This document shows positions 1-8,121 of a DNA stretch of 64,000 nucleotides, one piece after another. Position 1 is the first letter of the stretch; the number at the start of each line of letters is the position of its first letter. Under the pieces are notes generated by a model. It saw only the letters and a list, made by a program, of their open reading frames with translations, did not search any database and had not been told where the DNA came from. The stretch is taken from assembly GCF_041052385.1 (NCBI RefSeq), contig NZ_CP163439.1:9971001-10035000 (forward strand). Direction: 5' to 3'. Both the position numbers and the translations under genes were made by a program. Origin of the DNA: Streptomyces sp. R28 (GTDB taxonomy: Bacteria; Actinomycetota; Actinomycetes; Streptomycetales; Streptomycetaceae).

Positions 1-7
1 GGGCGTT

Positions 8-31
8 GACTGACAGCACGGCGTAGGGCTA
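8..31 (+). promoter_or_regulatory. Candidate sigma-B-like promoter upstream of small hydrophobic protein
   Basis: GACT at 8-11, a 14-base spacer, then GGGCTA at 26-31 resemble the Streptomyces sigma-B pattern GNNT-N14-16-GGGTAC/T. The same block is kept in the inverted paralogous copy (18143-18166), which suggests function. The -10 box is imperfect, so the sigma factor assignment is an inference. Confidence 0.35.
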
Positions 32-126
32 TGCCACTCCGGATCACTCGGTCGGCGCATTCCACCTTCCCGCTTCGCCCGGACCCCGCGGAACTCAGGA
101 ACTTCCCGCGATCTGGAGGCCCGGCA

Positions 127-336
127 ATGCTTTGGATTCTTCTCCTTCTGCTGATCCTGGTGGTGTTCGGGTTCGGCTTCACCATGCAGGCCCTCTGGTG
201 GGTCGCCGCCGTACTCCTGGTCGTGTGGATCGTCGGCTTCGCCATGCGCGGGCGCGGCAGTGGCGGACGCGGCGGTGGACGCCGTGGCGGCGGACGCCGT
301 GGCGGCGGACGCCGGTACAGCCGCAGTCGCGGATAG
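127..336 (+). CDS. Small hydrophobic membrane protein with Arg/Gly-rich tail
   Basis: This 69-residue protein starts at the ATG at 127, placed just after a GGAGG ribosome site. The first 40 residues are almost entirely hydrophobic and include an aromatic patch (ALWWVAA), consistent with one or two membrane segments. The tail is a low-complexity run of RRGGG repeats ending in a basic, tyrosine-containing end, and probably stays in the cytoplasm. Streptomyces genomes often carry such short proteins beside csbD-like stress genes, and a csbD-like gene follows here. A related gene lies at 18749-19027 and a broken inverted copy at 17887-18046. No biochemical function is known to me. Confidence 0.75.
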   Translation: MLWILLLLLILVVFGFGFTMQALWWVAAVLLVVWIVGFAMRGRGSGGRGGGRRGGGRRGGGRRYSRSRG

Positions 337-429
337 CCCACACACCAGGCGCTCTCCCGCCCTCCGGGACGGTGGCCTGTACGGCGATCACGCGCGGGAA
401 CCCAACCAACGAACGAACAGAGGACAGCC

Positions 430-602
430 ATGAGCCTCGGACAGACGATCAGGCACAAGACCCAGGCATTAAGGGCCGGGTCACCGAACGCGTCGGCCGG
501 ACCACCCGCAACAGGCGAATGCAGCGCGAAGGCAGGACCGACCGGATCTCCGGAAACCTGAAGCAGTCCGGCGACAAGGCCAAGCACGCCTTCAAGCACT
601 GA
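430..602 (+). pseudogene. CsbD-like stress protein gene, frameshifted
   Basis: From the ATG at 430 (AGAGGA ribosome site upstream) the product begins MSLGQTIRHKTQAL, the start of a CsbD-like protein. The rest of the family sequence (KGRVTERVGR..., then GNLKQSGDKAKHAFK) continues in another frame to the TGA at 600-602. Restoring one base near 471 would give a normal protein of about 57 residues. CsbD proteins are small, abundant general-stress proteins of unknown mechanism. The frameshift is either real or a sequencing error. A second, more damaged copy lies at 17698-17794. Confidence 0.65.
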
Positions 603-737
603 CCACAAACGCCCCGGGTGGTGCCCACGTCGCGTGGGGGGCCACCCGGCAGGCCAACGCGGAATCAGCCCACAGGAAATGACGGGAACGGCAATGAAGC
701 CAAACAATCTGCGAGCCGAGAGCCAGAGAAGGCAGCC

Positions 738-1370
738 ATGCTCACCATCGTGATCATCGCCGTGATCGTCATCGCGGCCGTCGTCCTCTTCCTCGTCGGA
801 CGTGGACGCATCCGGGCCGGCGGAGGACGCGGGCTCAAACACCGCTTCGGACCCGAGTACGACCGTGCCGTCGCCGACCACGACGGCGACACCAAGGCGG
901 CCGAGCAGGAACTCGGCGAGCGCGTCAAGCAGCACGGCTCCCTCGATGAGCAGCCGCTGTCGCCCGAGGCCCGCGCGCAGTACAGGGCTCAGTGGGCCGA
1001 CGTCCAGGAGCAGTTCGTCGAATCACCGCAGAAGGCCGTCACCGAGGCGGACGCACTCCTTGCCGGCCTGGCGAGGGACCGCGGCTTCCCCGACGGCGAG
1101 CAGTTCGAGGAGCAGTTCGCCGCCCTCTCCGTCCACCACCCCGCCCATGTCCACGGCTACCGCAGCATGCACACGGCCGCCCGCGGACAGAGCGGCACCG
1201 AGGAAATGCGGGAGGCCATGGTCGAAGCCCGAAGCCTCTTCGAGGCACTGGTCGCCGAACAACCGGCCGACCCGGACCAGGGCAGCTCGCAGACTCCTCA
1301 GTCCCGCGACGGCAACGGCCACGCGCCATGGGCACTGAACCGACCCCACGCGAAGGGAAACAACACCTGA
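738..1370 (+). CDS. Membrane-anchored hypothetical protein
   Basis: The 210-residue product begins at an ATG close to an AGAGAAGG-like site. Residues 1-22 form a strongly hydrophobic segment (MLTIVIIAVIVIAAVVLFL), likely a signal anchor. The remaining acidic, helical domain (about residues 35-180) includes EYDRAV and a QKAVTEADALL stretch. The latter is echoed in the next protein (RQAVEEADSVFDE), so the two may share a fold. The stop overlaps the start of the next gene (TGATG), indicating translational coupling. I do not recognise a catalytic motif. Similar two-gene units are common in Streptomyces near stress genes. Confidence 0.75.
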   Translation: MLTIVIIAVIVIAAVVLFLVGRGRIRAGGGRGLKHRFGPEYDRAVADHDGDTKAAEQELGERVKQHGSLDEQPLSPEARAQYRAQWADVQEQFVESPQKAVTEADALLAGLARDRGFPDGEQFEEQFAALSVHHPAHVHGYRSMHTAARGQSGTEEMREAMVEARSLFEALVAEQPADPDQGSSQTPQSRDGNGHAPWALNRPHAKGNNT

Positions 1371-1849
1371 TGTCGCAGAACGCCGAACACGCACGGCAAC
1401 CCCAGCCCGGAAGCCCGGATCCCTCGGCGCCGCGCAACCCGCAGGCGCCGCAGAGCCAGCGGGCCCCGCAGGCACCTGTCACCAAACCTGCTCACGAACC
1501 GCGTGAACCCGCCACCAACGCCGCCAACGCCGGCCGCCCCAGCCCCGATCGCAAGCCGACGCCGGAGATGCTCCCGCAGGGCGAACGGGACAAGCTCACC
1601 CTGCGCCTCCAACAGGCCCTCAACACCTTCGTCGACAGCCCACGCCAGGCCGTGGAGGAAGCCGACAGCGTCTTCGACGAAGTCACCACACACTTCACGA
1701 ACACCCTCACAGAGCAGCGGCGCGTCCTGCGATCGGGCTGGCAGGGCCAGGACACCGAAGCGCAGACCGAGGAACTACGGGTCGCGCTGCGGCAGTACCG
1801 GGAGATCACCGAACGGCTGCTGCACATGGCGGCGCCCGCCGGCCGGTGA
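1370..1849 (+). CDS. Hypothetical protein coupled to upstream membrane protein
   Basis: The 159-residue product starts at the ATG at 1370, overlapping the upstream stop by one base. The N-terminal 70 residues are Pro/Ala/Gln-rich and probably disordered. The C-terminal 90 residues form a helical region with a RQAVEEADSVFDEV motif resembling the upstream protein's QKAVTEADALL stretch. There is no signal peptide or membrane segment, so it is likely a cytoplasmic partner of the membrane-anchored protein encoded just before it. Function unknown. Confidence 0.7.
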   Translation: MSQNAEHARQPQPGSPDPSAPRNPQAPQSQRAPQAPVTKPAHEPREPATNAANAGRPSPDRKPTPEMLPQGERDKLTLRLQQALNTFVDSPRQAVEEADSVFDEVTTHFTNTLTEQRRVLRSGWQGQDTEAQTEELRVALRQYREITERLLHMAAPAGR

Positions 1850-1941
1850 CACCGTCCTCCCCGCAGGAAGTACAGCCGCCGCAGGAAACCGGTAGGTGAA
1901 CCACACCGGCCAACCGCGGCGGCTGTGTGCTGCTGAAGCAC

Positions 1942-2466
1942 TCAGCCCGATCCATCCGGCGGCTCCGAGACGGCCCGGGCCTCCAACCGTGCGGCGTGCC
2001 GCCTGACGAACTGCGGCAACACCACCCACAGACCGCCGCACACCAGCAGCGTCGCACTCCCCGCGATCACACCCTCGACCCGGCCGAACACCACGTCGAC
2101 GACGAGCAGCACGGAACCGGTGAGCGTCAGCATCAGGACGCTCATACCCGCCCCCGCCAGCCGTGAGGAGATCATGACGATCTCAGGCTTGGCCCCGCGC
2201 TGGAACAGCGTGCGGTGCAGCGCGGCCGGAGTGGTGAACAGGGCCGCTGCGAGCACCGCGAGCAGCAGCGTCGTGACGTACACGGTGCGCTGCGCCGTGT
2301 CGAGCGCGGAGAAGCGGGCGGTGAAGGCCAGCGTCAGCAGGAACGCGAAAAGGATCTGGACCCCGGTCTGGATGATCCTCAACTCCTGGAGCAGCTCACC
2401 GTAGTTGCGGTCGGCCCGCTCCAGCGTCGTCTCCTCGCGCGGCGTACGGGAATTCTCCTCAGCCAT
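1942..2466 (-). CDS. DUF6328-type integral membrane protein
   Basis: The 174-residue product has a charged N-terminus (about residues 1-25) followed by a conserved-looking ELLQELRIIQTGVQILFAFLL segment, then four hydrophobic spans (about 35-55, 65-85, 105-127 and 133-152) and a basic tail. The charged lead-in and four spans match the DUF6328 family as I remember it. The start at 2466 was chosen because it gives that N-terminus; upstream codons look non-coding. It is transcribed toward the upstream two-gene unit. Function unknown. Confidence 0.75.
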   Translation of the reverse strand: MAEENSRTPREETTLERADRNYGELLQELRIIQTGVQILFAFLLTLAFTARFSALDTAQRTVYVTTLLLAVLAAALFTTPAALHRTLFQRGAKPEIVMISSRLAGAGMSVLMLTLTGSVLLVVDVVFGRVEGVIAGSATLLVCGGLWVVLPQFVRRHAARLEARAVSEPPDGSG

Positions 2467-2717
2467 GTCCTGGCAACCTACTCGAAGGCCGCGCAACGGT
2501 CCCCCGGCCGGACAGAGCATTGCGTACGACGGTCGCGGACGTCCTGTATCAGCGGATGCAGTCGGCCGCGCCGTTGGCTTCGCGGGGCTGGTTGCTGAGC
2601 GCGGACAGCACGGCCGCCCGTCGCCTCGGTGGGACACGGGCAGGTCCAGGGCTGAGTCTCGATGTGTGCCGTGTCAGTCACCGCATCACGGGCAGGGATG
2701 GCATGCGGCAGCACCCT

Positions 2718-3761
2718 CTAGGCGGGGACGTGGGGGTGCCTGAGCGGTGCTCCGGCCTGATGGAGGCTGGTGAGGGCCTGCCGGTAGGAGGTGATCAGCC
2801 CGGTCTCGACGTAGTCCACGCCCAGGTCCTCGCAGTAGTGGCGGACGATGGTTCGGGCCTTGCGCAGGTTGGGGCTGGGCATGCTGGGGAACAGGTGGTG
2901 CTCGATCTGGTGGTTCAGCCCGCCCAGTGCGATGTCGGTGAACCGGCCGCCGCGCACGTTGCGTGAGGTGAGCACCTGGCGGCGGAGGAAGTCCGGGCGG
3001 TCATCGCCCGTCAGGATCGGCATGCCCTTGTGGTTCGGAGCGAAGAGGGAGCCGAGGTAGACGCCGAACAGGCCCTGGTGGACGGCGATGAAGGCGATCG
3101 CCATGCCGGGCGGCAGCAGCCAGAGCAGGACGGTCAGGTAGACCGCGAAGTGGGCGAACAGCAGGGTGCCGTCGAGCGTTCGGTGCTTGAGCGAGCGGTT
3201 GGCCAGCGCCTTCACGCTCGACACGTGCAGGTTGAAGCCCTCCAGGGTGAGGAGCGGGAAGAACAGGAAGGCTTGCCAGCGGCCGATGAGGCGGGGGAGC
3301 CCCTTGGCGGCCCGGGCCTGGTCCTGGGACCAGACCAGCAGGTCGGGGGCGAGGTCGGGGTCGAGTTCCTCGTGGTTGGGGTTGGCGTGGTGGCGGGTGT
3401 GCTTGTCCTGCCACCACCCGTAGCCCATCCCGATACCGGCACCGGCGATCCGTCCGGATGCTTCGCTGGCCCGGCGTCGGCGGAACACCTGGCGGTGGGC
3501 TGCGTCATGGGCGAGCAGGGCGACCTGGCCGAAGACGACGGCCAGGAAGACGGCGACCGCCAGTGTCCACCAACTGTCGCCGACGAGCGCGACGGCGGCC
3601 CACCCACTGACGTAGAGCGCGGCCACCACTGTGATCCGCACTGCGTAATAGCCCGGACGGCGTCCCAGCAGGCCGGCATCAGCGATCCTTCTCGACAATC
3701 GGGCGAAGTCACTGCCGGACGTCTCCGAGGGCGGGGGGCGGACCGTGGTGTTGGTGGTCAT
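2718..3761 (-). CDS. Membrane fatty acid desaturase
   Basis: The 347-residue product carries the three histidine clusters of membrane fatty acid desaturases: HDAAHRQ (about residue 89), HTRHH (about 122) and QIEHH (about 285). These bind the di-iron centre that introduces a double bond into an acyl chain. Hydrophobic pairs lie between the first and second boxes and again around residues 190-235, as expected. The QxxHH third box, with glutamine replacing the first histidine, is typical of front-end/linoleoyl-CoA-type desaturases. An array of four 42-bp repeats directly abuts the start. The likely role is adjusting membrane fluidity under cold or envelope stress; substrate and position are unknown. 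Confidence 0.9.
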   Translation of the reverse strand: MTTNTTVRPPPSETSGSDFARLSRRIADAGLLGRRPGYYAVRITVVAALYVSGWAAVALVGDSWWTLAVAVFLAVVFGQVALLAHDAAHRQVFRRRRASEASGRIAGAGIGMGYGWWQDKHTRHHANPNHEELDPDLAPDLLVWSQDQARAAKGLPRLIGRWQAFLFFPLLTLEGFNLHVSSVKALANRSLKHRTLDGTLLFAHFAVYLTVLLWLLPPGMAIAFIAVHQGLFGVYLGSLFAPNHKGMPILTGDDRPDFLRRQVLTSRNVRGGRFTDIALGGLNHQIEHHLFPSMPSPNLRKARTIVRHYCEDLGVDYVETGLITSYRQALTSLHQAGAPLRHPHVPA

Positions 3762-3769
3762 GTCGCTGT

Positions 3770-3937
3770 AACTCTTTCCGAAGGGGGCAGATGGTCAGGC
3801 GCCGCCTCGGAAACTCTTTCCGAAGGGGGCAGATGGTCAGGCGCCGCCTCGGAAACTCTTTCCGAAGGGGGCAGATGGTCAGGCGCCGCCTCGGAAGCTC
3901 TCTCCGAAGGGGGCGGATGGTCAGGCGCCGCCTCGGA
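3770..3937 (-). repeat. Four tandem 42-bp hairpin-forming repeats upstream of desaturase
   Basis: Four head-to-tail 42-bp units occupy 3770-3937. Three are virtually identical and the outermost differs at a few positions. Each unit starts near TCCGAAGGGGGC and ends GCCGCCTCGGA on the plus strand, so it can fold into an imperfect stem. On the coding strand of the desaturase each unit carries a GGAAAGAG-like purine run. The array ends 8 bp before the desaturase start, so it lies in its 5' leader or promoter. Confidence 0.9.
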
Positions 3938-4143
3938 GTTGCTGAGACCGGGCCACAGGCAGGGGTGCGCTTTGGCCGTTGCGGATGCACATCGCGCGAC
4001 CGCGGAGCAGGGACGACGTTGCTCTCCGCATGCGGGTTCCCTGTCAGGCAGGTCTCACACCGTGGCAGGTCAGGGCTGGCGGAGTGACGGCCGCGCGCTT
4101 TCAGGGAAGAACCGGGGACGGCCGGTGAAGGGGGGTCGGCTGA
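3938..4143. other. Intergenic spacer
   Basis: No convincing coding region or RNA gene is visible between the repeat array and the gene ending at 4144. Any promoter for the desaturase probably lies here or within the array. Confidence 0.5.
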
Positions 4144-4950
4144 TCACTGAGGGGCACTCATCACGGTGACCGGCGAGGTCTGTCGCCAGGGCGCGGTTTC
4201 CGTGATGAGGACGGCGACGGTGGCCGGACCCGGGCTGTGAGTGGTGGCTGCCTCGGCTACCGCCTCCCGGACGGCGCGGGCGACTTTCAGTGGATGGTGT
4301 CCGGGGCCGACCGCGAGGTGAACCTCGATGTGTCGGCCGGGTGGATCATCTTGGTCCTCCACCCTGACCGGGCGGCTGCCCAGCATGGCCGTGAGGCGGG
4401 CTACGCCCGGCACACCCGTCGCGACGTCCGCCAGCTCCCTGGCGAGTCCGCGCATGGACCCTGTTCCGGTCACCGGGGGCGAGTTCCGCGCGGCCGCAGC
4501 TTCCGGCGTGGGCCTCATGGCCGTCGCCGCGGTCCGGGACGTCATGCCTGCCTCCGGGACCTCACGGAGATCCGTTACGCGCAGGTCAGCCGTCACCGTG
4601 GCCAGCCCGAGCTGTTCAGTGGCCGCGCCCAGCAGTGTGCTCCTCAATTCGTCGGCGGTCTCCGGCAGCGGCCGCACGAGGGATGCGGTGAAGGCGGCCT
4701 CGATGGTGAGCGGGCCAGGCGGTAGCGCGCTGGCCGGCGGACGGACGGACGGCTCGGACACGGGTTGGAGCGGCGCCGACCCGATGCGCAGGGACTCCAG
4801 TCGGACACCGGGGACCTCGGCGGCGGTGCGCCCGAGGGCCTGGACGGCCGCTTGCTCGGTGATCCACGTCCCGTCGTGGGGCCCGCCGAGCGGGAGCAGC
4901 CGGCCCAGGCCAAGCCGGCTTCGTACTGCCTGCGTCCACGCCTCGGTCAC
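4144..4950 (-). CDS. Nucleopolyhedrovirus P10-type conserved protein of the Asp23 locus
   Basis: The start was set at the GTG at 4950 because it follows a GGAGGG ribosome site and gives the N-terminus VTEAWTQAVRSRLGLGRLLPLGG, which I recall for the Streptomyces proteins annotated as nucleopolyhedrovirus P10 family. The 268-residue protein has two Asp23-like alpha/beta portions: about residues 40-140 (VRLESLRIG, LGLATVTADLRVT) and about 170-260 (VPGVARL, HIEVHLAV, VAVLITE), joined by an Ala/Thr-rich linker. It is divergent from the Asp23/Gls24 operon at 5153 and probably belongs to the same envelope-stress system. The P10 name reflects an old similarity only. Confidence 0.7.
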   Translation of the reverse strand: MTEAWTQAVRSRLGLGRLLPLGGPHDGTWITEQAAVQALGRTAAEVPGVRLESLRIGSAPLQPVSEPSVRPPASALPPGPLTIEAAFTASLVRPLPETADELRSTLLGAATEQLGLATVTADLRVTDLREVPEAGMTSRTAATAMRPTPEAAAARNSPPVTGTGSMRGLARELADVATGVPGVARLTAMLGSRPVRVEDQDDPPGRHIEVHLAVGPGHHPLKVARAVREAVAEAATTHSPGPATVAVLITETAPWRQTSPVTVMSAPQ

Positions 4951-5098
4951 TGGCCTCTCACCCTCCTTCTCCACGGCCGGCGGTTCTCTTCCCGCGGCGT
5001 TTTGCCCGGAGTGTCCTTGAGAGCTCGGGGCCGGGCCTCGGGCCACTCGTCGGACCACCCCGTCTCACGCTCTACAGACGGGCAAAAGGTACTAAAAA

Positions 5099-5122
5099 GA
5101 ATATAATCCGAGTAATGGGTTA
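5099..5122 (+). promoter_or_regulatory. Candidate promoter of the Asp23/Gls24 operon
   Basis: An unusually AT-rich stretch precedes the operon. GAAT (5099-5102), 14 bases, then GGGTTA (5117-5122) resembles the sigma-B consensus GNNT-N14-16-GGGTAC/T. A TATAAT hexamer at 5102-5107 overlaps it but has no clear -35 partner. Either could drive the operon 30-50 bp downstream. Confidence 0.4.
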
Positions 5123-5152
5123 TCTGTGGCCTCGCGAGGGAGGAATATCCCG

Positions 5153-5587
5153 ATGACTGAGAACACCGGCGTCAGGCTCGGCGCTGCGCCCGGTTCCCGA
5201 GGCCGGACGACCGTCGCCGATGTGGTGGTGGAGAAGATCGCCGGAATGGCGGCACGGGACGTACGCGGCGTCTATGCCCTGGGCAGCGGATTCGCCCGCT
5301 CGATGGGATCCATGCGGGAGCGGATGCCCGGCGCCGGCAGCGGCAAATCCGCCACGCGCGGGGTCAGTGTCGAGGTCGGGGAGCTGCAGGCGGCCATCGA
5401 TCTGGAGCTCGTCGTCGACTACGGCGTCTCGATCACGGACGTGGCCGGTGAGGTGCGGGAGAACGTGATCGCCGCGGTGGAGCGGATGGCGGGCCGGGAA
5501 GTCGTGGAAGTCAACATCATGGTCAGCGACGTGAAACTGCCGGACGACGAGGAGGACGAAGGGGAGGAGCGGCAGCGGATCCAGTAG
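5153..5587 (+). CDS. Asp23/Gls24 family envelope stress response protein
   Basis: The start was chosen at 5153 because a GGAGG site lies about 9 bases upstream. The 144-residue product has the Asp23/Gls24 pattern: TTVADVVVEKIAGMAARDVRG near residue 20, a glycine/serine-rich insert, the VELGxxxxAIDLELVVDYG-type strands (about 75-95) and VREN...AVERMAGREVVEVNI with a VSDVKL strand near the end. The tail is acidic. Asp23 proteins in Firmicutes are anchored to the membrane by AmaP, and an amaP-like gene ends this operon. It is the first gene of a tight five-gene operon. Confidence 0.9.
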   Translation: MTENTGVRLGAAPGSRGRTTVADVVVEKIAGMAARDVRGVYALGSGFARSMGSMRERMPGAGSGKSATRGVSVEVGELQAAIDLELVVDYGVSITDVAGEVRENVIAAVERMAGREVVEVNIMVSDVKLPDDEEDEGEERQRIQ

Positions 5588-5625
5588 CCGGAGCGGAGCA
5601 GCCCGCTTGAGTGAAGGAGCGCGAA

Positions 5626-5853
5626 ATGAGCAGGGGCGTGGTGGGCTTGATGGCCGGAATGGCGCTGGGTTTCGCCGCGTATTTCGGTGACTTCTGGGCT
5701 TTCCTGCTGGTGCTGGGGCTGGGCGTCGTCGGTCTCGTCATCGGGCGGTTCATGGAGGGTGATCTCGAACCGGGCGACTTCGTCCGCCGCCGGGACCGGC
5801 AGGATCGGATCCGCGACGACCGGCGACAGGCTCGGGGAGACTGGCGGCGGTGA
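5626..5853 (+). CDS. DUF2273-like small membrane protein
   Basis: The 75-residue product starts at the ATG at 5626 after GAAGGAG. Two hydrophobic helices (about residues 4-20 and 23-42, with a GLMAGMALGFAAYFG and a LVLGLGVVGLVIGRF stretch) are followed by a highly charged cytoplasmic tail rich in Arg and Asp. DUF2273 proteins are regular members of Asp23/Gls24 operons and are thought to sit in the membrane with AmaP. Its last codons overlap the next start (GTGA). Confidence 0.8.
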   Translation: MSRGVVGLMAGMALGFAAYFGDFWAFLLVLGLGVVGLVIGRFMEGDLEPGDFVRRRDRQDRIRDDRRQARGDWRR

Positions 5854-6296
5854 GCGGGGAAGCCGATGAGCGTCCGGGCGTCCCCCGCGGGGAGCGCGGG
5901 GCGACCGCCGTCACCGACCGGGTCGTCGCGAAGATCACGGCCCGGGTGGCGCGCGAGGCGCTGAGCCGGTTCGCCGAGTCGGCCGGCCACGTACCACCCG
6001 GCCACCGGACGCCACACGTGAGCACATCCGTACGGCGGGCGCCGGAACGGACCGGCGCAGGACGGGACGCCGAGTCCGCCGCCGGACGGCAGGCGGTGCT
6101 CGGCGAGGCACGGCTGCACATCACCGTCGAGCTCGGCTATCCGTCCGACATCGGGGCGCAGTGCGCCGCGGTGCGCCGGGAGGTCACCGAGCGGATCAGG
6201 GCATGGGCCGGCATGGAGGTGTCCGACCTCGTGGTCTCGGTCGAGCAACTGCACTCGGCGCATACGCGGCACACGGACCGGGAGAGGGTGCGATGA
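5850..6296 (+). CDS. Second Asp23/Gls24 family protein
   Basis: The 148-residue product begins at a GTG overlapping the DUF2273 stop by four bases. It has the Asp23 pattern in a more divergent form: TAVTDRVVAKITARVAREAL near residue 20, a long polar insert, then LHITVELGYPSDIGAQCAAV and VTERIRAWAGMEVSDLVVSVEQL. Two different Asp23 paralogues in one operon may form mixed complexes at the membrane. The stop overlaps the next gene by ATGA. Confidence 0.85.
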   Translation: MSGEADERPGVPRGERGATAVTDRVVAKITARVAREALSRFAESAGHVPPGHRTPHVSTSVRRAPERTGAGRDAESAAGRQAVLGEARLHITVELGYPSDIGAQCAAVRREVTERIRAWAGMEVSDLVVSVEQLHSAHTRHTDRERVR

Positions 6297-6982
6297 GCGC
6301 GAACACCTCGCGGCAGCCGACCGGTGACAGTGACCTCTCCTCCGGTCCGGGACAGGCGGCTCCGTCCGCCGACGGCACCCCTGGGACGGCCGGGGGCGCC
6401 ACGAAGGTGACCGACGGATCAGGCCGGTCGGCGCACCGTTTCTGGTCGGCGCGGCGGATTCCCGCGGCCTTGGCAGCCCTGCTGTCCGCCGCGGCCGTCG
6501 GATTTCTCCTGTACGACGTGGTCGCGGTGCGGGCAGGCCGGAATGCGATGCGCTGGCGGCGGCGGCTCGCCGAGGAACTGGCCACACGGCCCCTGGACGA
6601 CGTCTGGATGATCGTCGGGGCCGCGGTCGCGATGGCCCTCGGCCTGTGGCTTTTCCTGCTGGCGGTGACGCCGGGACTGCGCCGGCTGCTGCCCATGCGG
6701 GAGCCCACCGGTATCCCCGGGACAGAGGACGTCCGCGCCGGGCTCGACCGCCGCGCGGCCGCCCTGGTTCTGCGCGACCGGGCCATGCAGGTGCCCGGTG
6801 TCCAGTCGGCACAGGTCGCTGTCGGCCGCCGGAAGGTCAAAGCCCGGGCACGGGCACACTTCCGCGATCTTGAGGAGGTCCGCTCCGACCTGGACGCCGA
6901 ACTGGGCGAAGCCGTGACGTCCTTGGGCCTGGCCCGGCAACCCACACTGGCCGTGCGCGTCCGGCGCCCCAAGAAGGGCTGA
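6293..6982 (+). CDS. DUF6286-like membrane protein of the Asp23 operon
   Basis: The 229-residue product begins at an ATG overlapping the previous stop. Residues 1-60 are Ser/Thr/Gly-rich and disordered. Two membrane helices follow (about 62-84 and 107-128). The C-terminal domain (about 145-225) has RAAALVLRDRAMQVPGV, VAVGRRKVKARARAHF and a final LAVRVRRP strand, resembling a degenerate Asp23-like alpha/beta domain. This layout fits the DUF6286 family as I recall it. It probably presents an Asp23-like domain at the inner face of the membrane. Confidence 0.7.
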   Translation: MSANTSRQPTGDSDLSSGPGQAAPSADGTPGTAGGATKVTDGSGRSAHRFWSARRIPAALAALLSAAAVGFLLYDVVAVRAGRNAMRWRRRLAEELATRPLDDVWMIVGAAVAMALGLWLFLLAVTPGLRRLLPMREPTGIPGTEDVRAGLDRRAAALVLRDRAMQVPGVQSAQVAVGRRKVKARARAHFRDLEEVRSDLDAELGEAVTSLGLARQPTLAVRVRRPKKG

Positions 6983-6992
6983 GGTGACCCTG

Positions 6993-7586
6993 ATGCTCAA
7001 GACGGTGAACCGGGTGCTGCTCGGGCTTGTCGGCCTCGGACTGTTCGCCCTGGGCGGCGGCGTGCTGCTGGGCGCACTGGACCTGCAGCGCCACTGGGAT
7101 TTCGACGTGCCGGGCTGGTGGCCCTTCCGCGGGCCGGACGATGTGGTGCTGGGCGCCTGGGGACGCACCCGGTGGCGGGACGAAGGCTGGTGGTGGCCGA
7201 CCGTGATCGCGGTGCTCGCCGTGCTGCTGGCCCTGCTGCTGTGGTGGCTCCTCGCGCAACGCAGACACCGCCTGGACCGGGTCCTCATCGACAGCGAAGA
7301 CAGCGCGCCGGCCCGGCTCAACGGCCGCACACTGGAGAGGGTCATCGAGGAAGAGGCACAAGCCCTCCACGGGGTCTCACGCGCTCACGTCCGGCTGACC
7401 GGCCGACGTACCGCTCCCACCGCACGTGTGCGGCTGCTGTTGGAGCCTCACGCCGATCCAAAGCGGACTCTGGGGCAACTGAGCCGCGAAACACTCGCAC
7501 ACGCACGAGACTCGGCCGGCCTGGACCGCCTCCCCTCGAAGGTCCGACTCCGGGAAGCCCGCCACCGCGCCCAACGCGCCACCTAG
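6993..7586 (+). CDS. amaP: AmaP-like membrane anchor for Asp23 proteins
   Basis: The 197-residue product starts at the ATG at 6993 (GAGGTG site); a GTG at 6984 is the alternative. It has one helix at residues 3-25 (VNRVLLGLVGLGLFALGGG), a loop containing tryptophan-rich WWPF and WWWP stretches, and a second helix at about 72-92. The C-terminal cytoplasmic domain carries RLNGRTLERVIEEEAQAL and RVRLLLEP strands, typical of AmaP-type alkaline shock anchors. As the last gene of the operon it likely tethers the two Asp23 proteins to the membrane. Confidence 0.8.
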   Translation: MLKTVNRVLLGLVGLGLFALGGGVLLGALDLQRHWDFDVPGWWPFRGPDDVVLGAWGRTRWRDEGWWWPTVIAVLAVLLALLLWWLLAQRRHRLDRVLIDSEDSAPARLNGRTLERVIEEEAQALHGVSRAHVRLTGRRTAPTARVRLLLEPHADPKRTLGQLSRETLAHARDSAGLDRLPSKVRLREARHRAQRAT

Positions 7587-7867
7587 GACCCCCTGGGCCA
7601 AGCCTCATGGGGGTACCGGCCGCGAGGCGCCCCGGATTCCTGGAACCCGAGCGCTCTGGCACACGGAGGATCAAACCGACAGCACGCTGCCTGGCGCACT
7701 CGCTTCGCTGACGGCGTGCGCGAAGACACCGGCCCTTGACGGCCTTGTGCGCCGGGGCCTCACGTACCACTTCTCGGCCGACGCGACATCGAGCACAGGC
7801 ACAGCGTGCCGTGCCGTACCGAGAGAACACGCAGATCTCGCACGGTTCCTTCAGGAGGCATCCCGTC
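7587..7867. other. Intergenic spacer
   Basis: No gene is supported here. An ACCCCC/GGGGGT pair just after the operon stop (about 7588-7614) could form a weak terminator. The promoter of the small protein at 7868 must lie in the second half. Confidence 0.4.
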
Positions 7868-8038
7868 ATGGTCCTCTTCCTGATCCTGCTCATCGCCGGA
7901 ATCGCTCTGGTCGCCATCGGCGCGGCCGTCGACGGCATCCTCTACCTGATCTCCATCGGCGTACTGCTTCTGATCGTCGATCTGCTCTACCTGGCGACCC
8001 GCTCCATCTGGCGCTCCACCCGGCGCCCGGCCCGCTGA
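7868..8038 (+). CDS. Small two-helix membrane protein
   Basis: The 56-residue product starts at the ATG at 7868 with a strong AGGAGG site nine bases upstream. Nearly the whole chain is hydrophobic (residues 2-43), consistent with two membrane helices joined by a short loop at DGI, followed by a basic tail ending RSTRRPAR. This resembles other short stress-associated membrane proteins in Streptomyces. No specific family is recognised. Confidence 0.7.
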   Translation: MVLFLILLIAGIALVAIGAAVDGILYLISIGVLLLIVDLLYLATRSIWRSTRRPAR

Positions 8039-8121
8039 CCGGCTCCCGAATGCCCAGGACCAGTCCGGGCCTGACAGCACAAAGCCCCCGGAGGGACCTT
8101 GGGTTCTAGGAGCTGTCGCAA

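Noticed and set aside
3709..4087. Reading frames across the 42-bp repeat array giving RRRLTICPLRKEFP-type or MVRRRLGNSFRRGQ-type peptide repeats
   Set aside because: The repeat length is a multiple of three, so all frames stay open; there is no ribosome site or conserved flanking sequence, and the array is in the desaturase leader.
6196..6972. Minus-strand frame opposite the Asp23 operon
   Set aside because: It is antisense to overlapping, well-supported genes and is Arg/Ser-rich.
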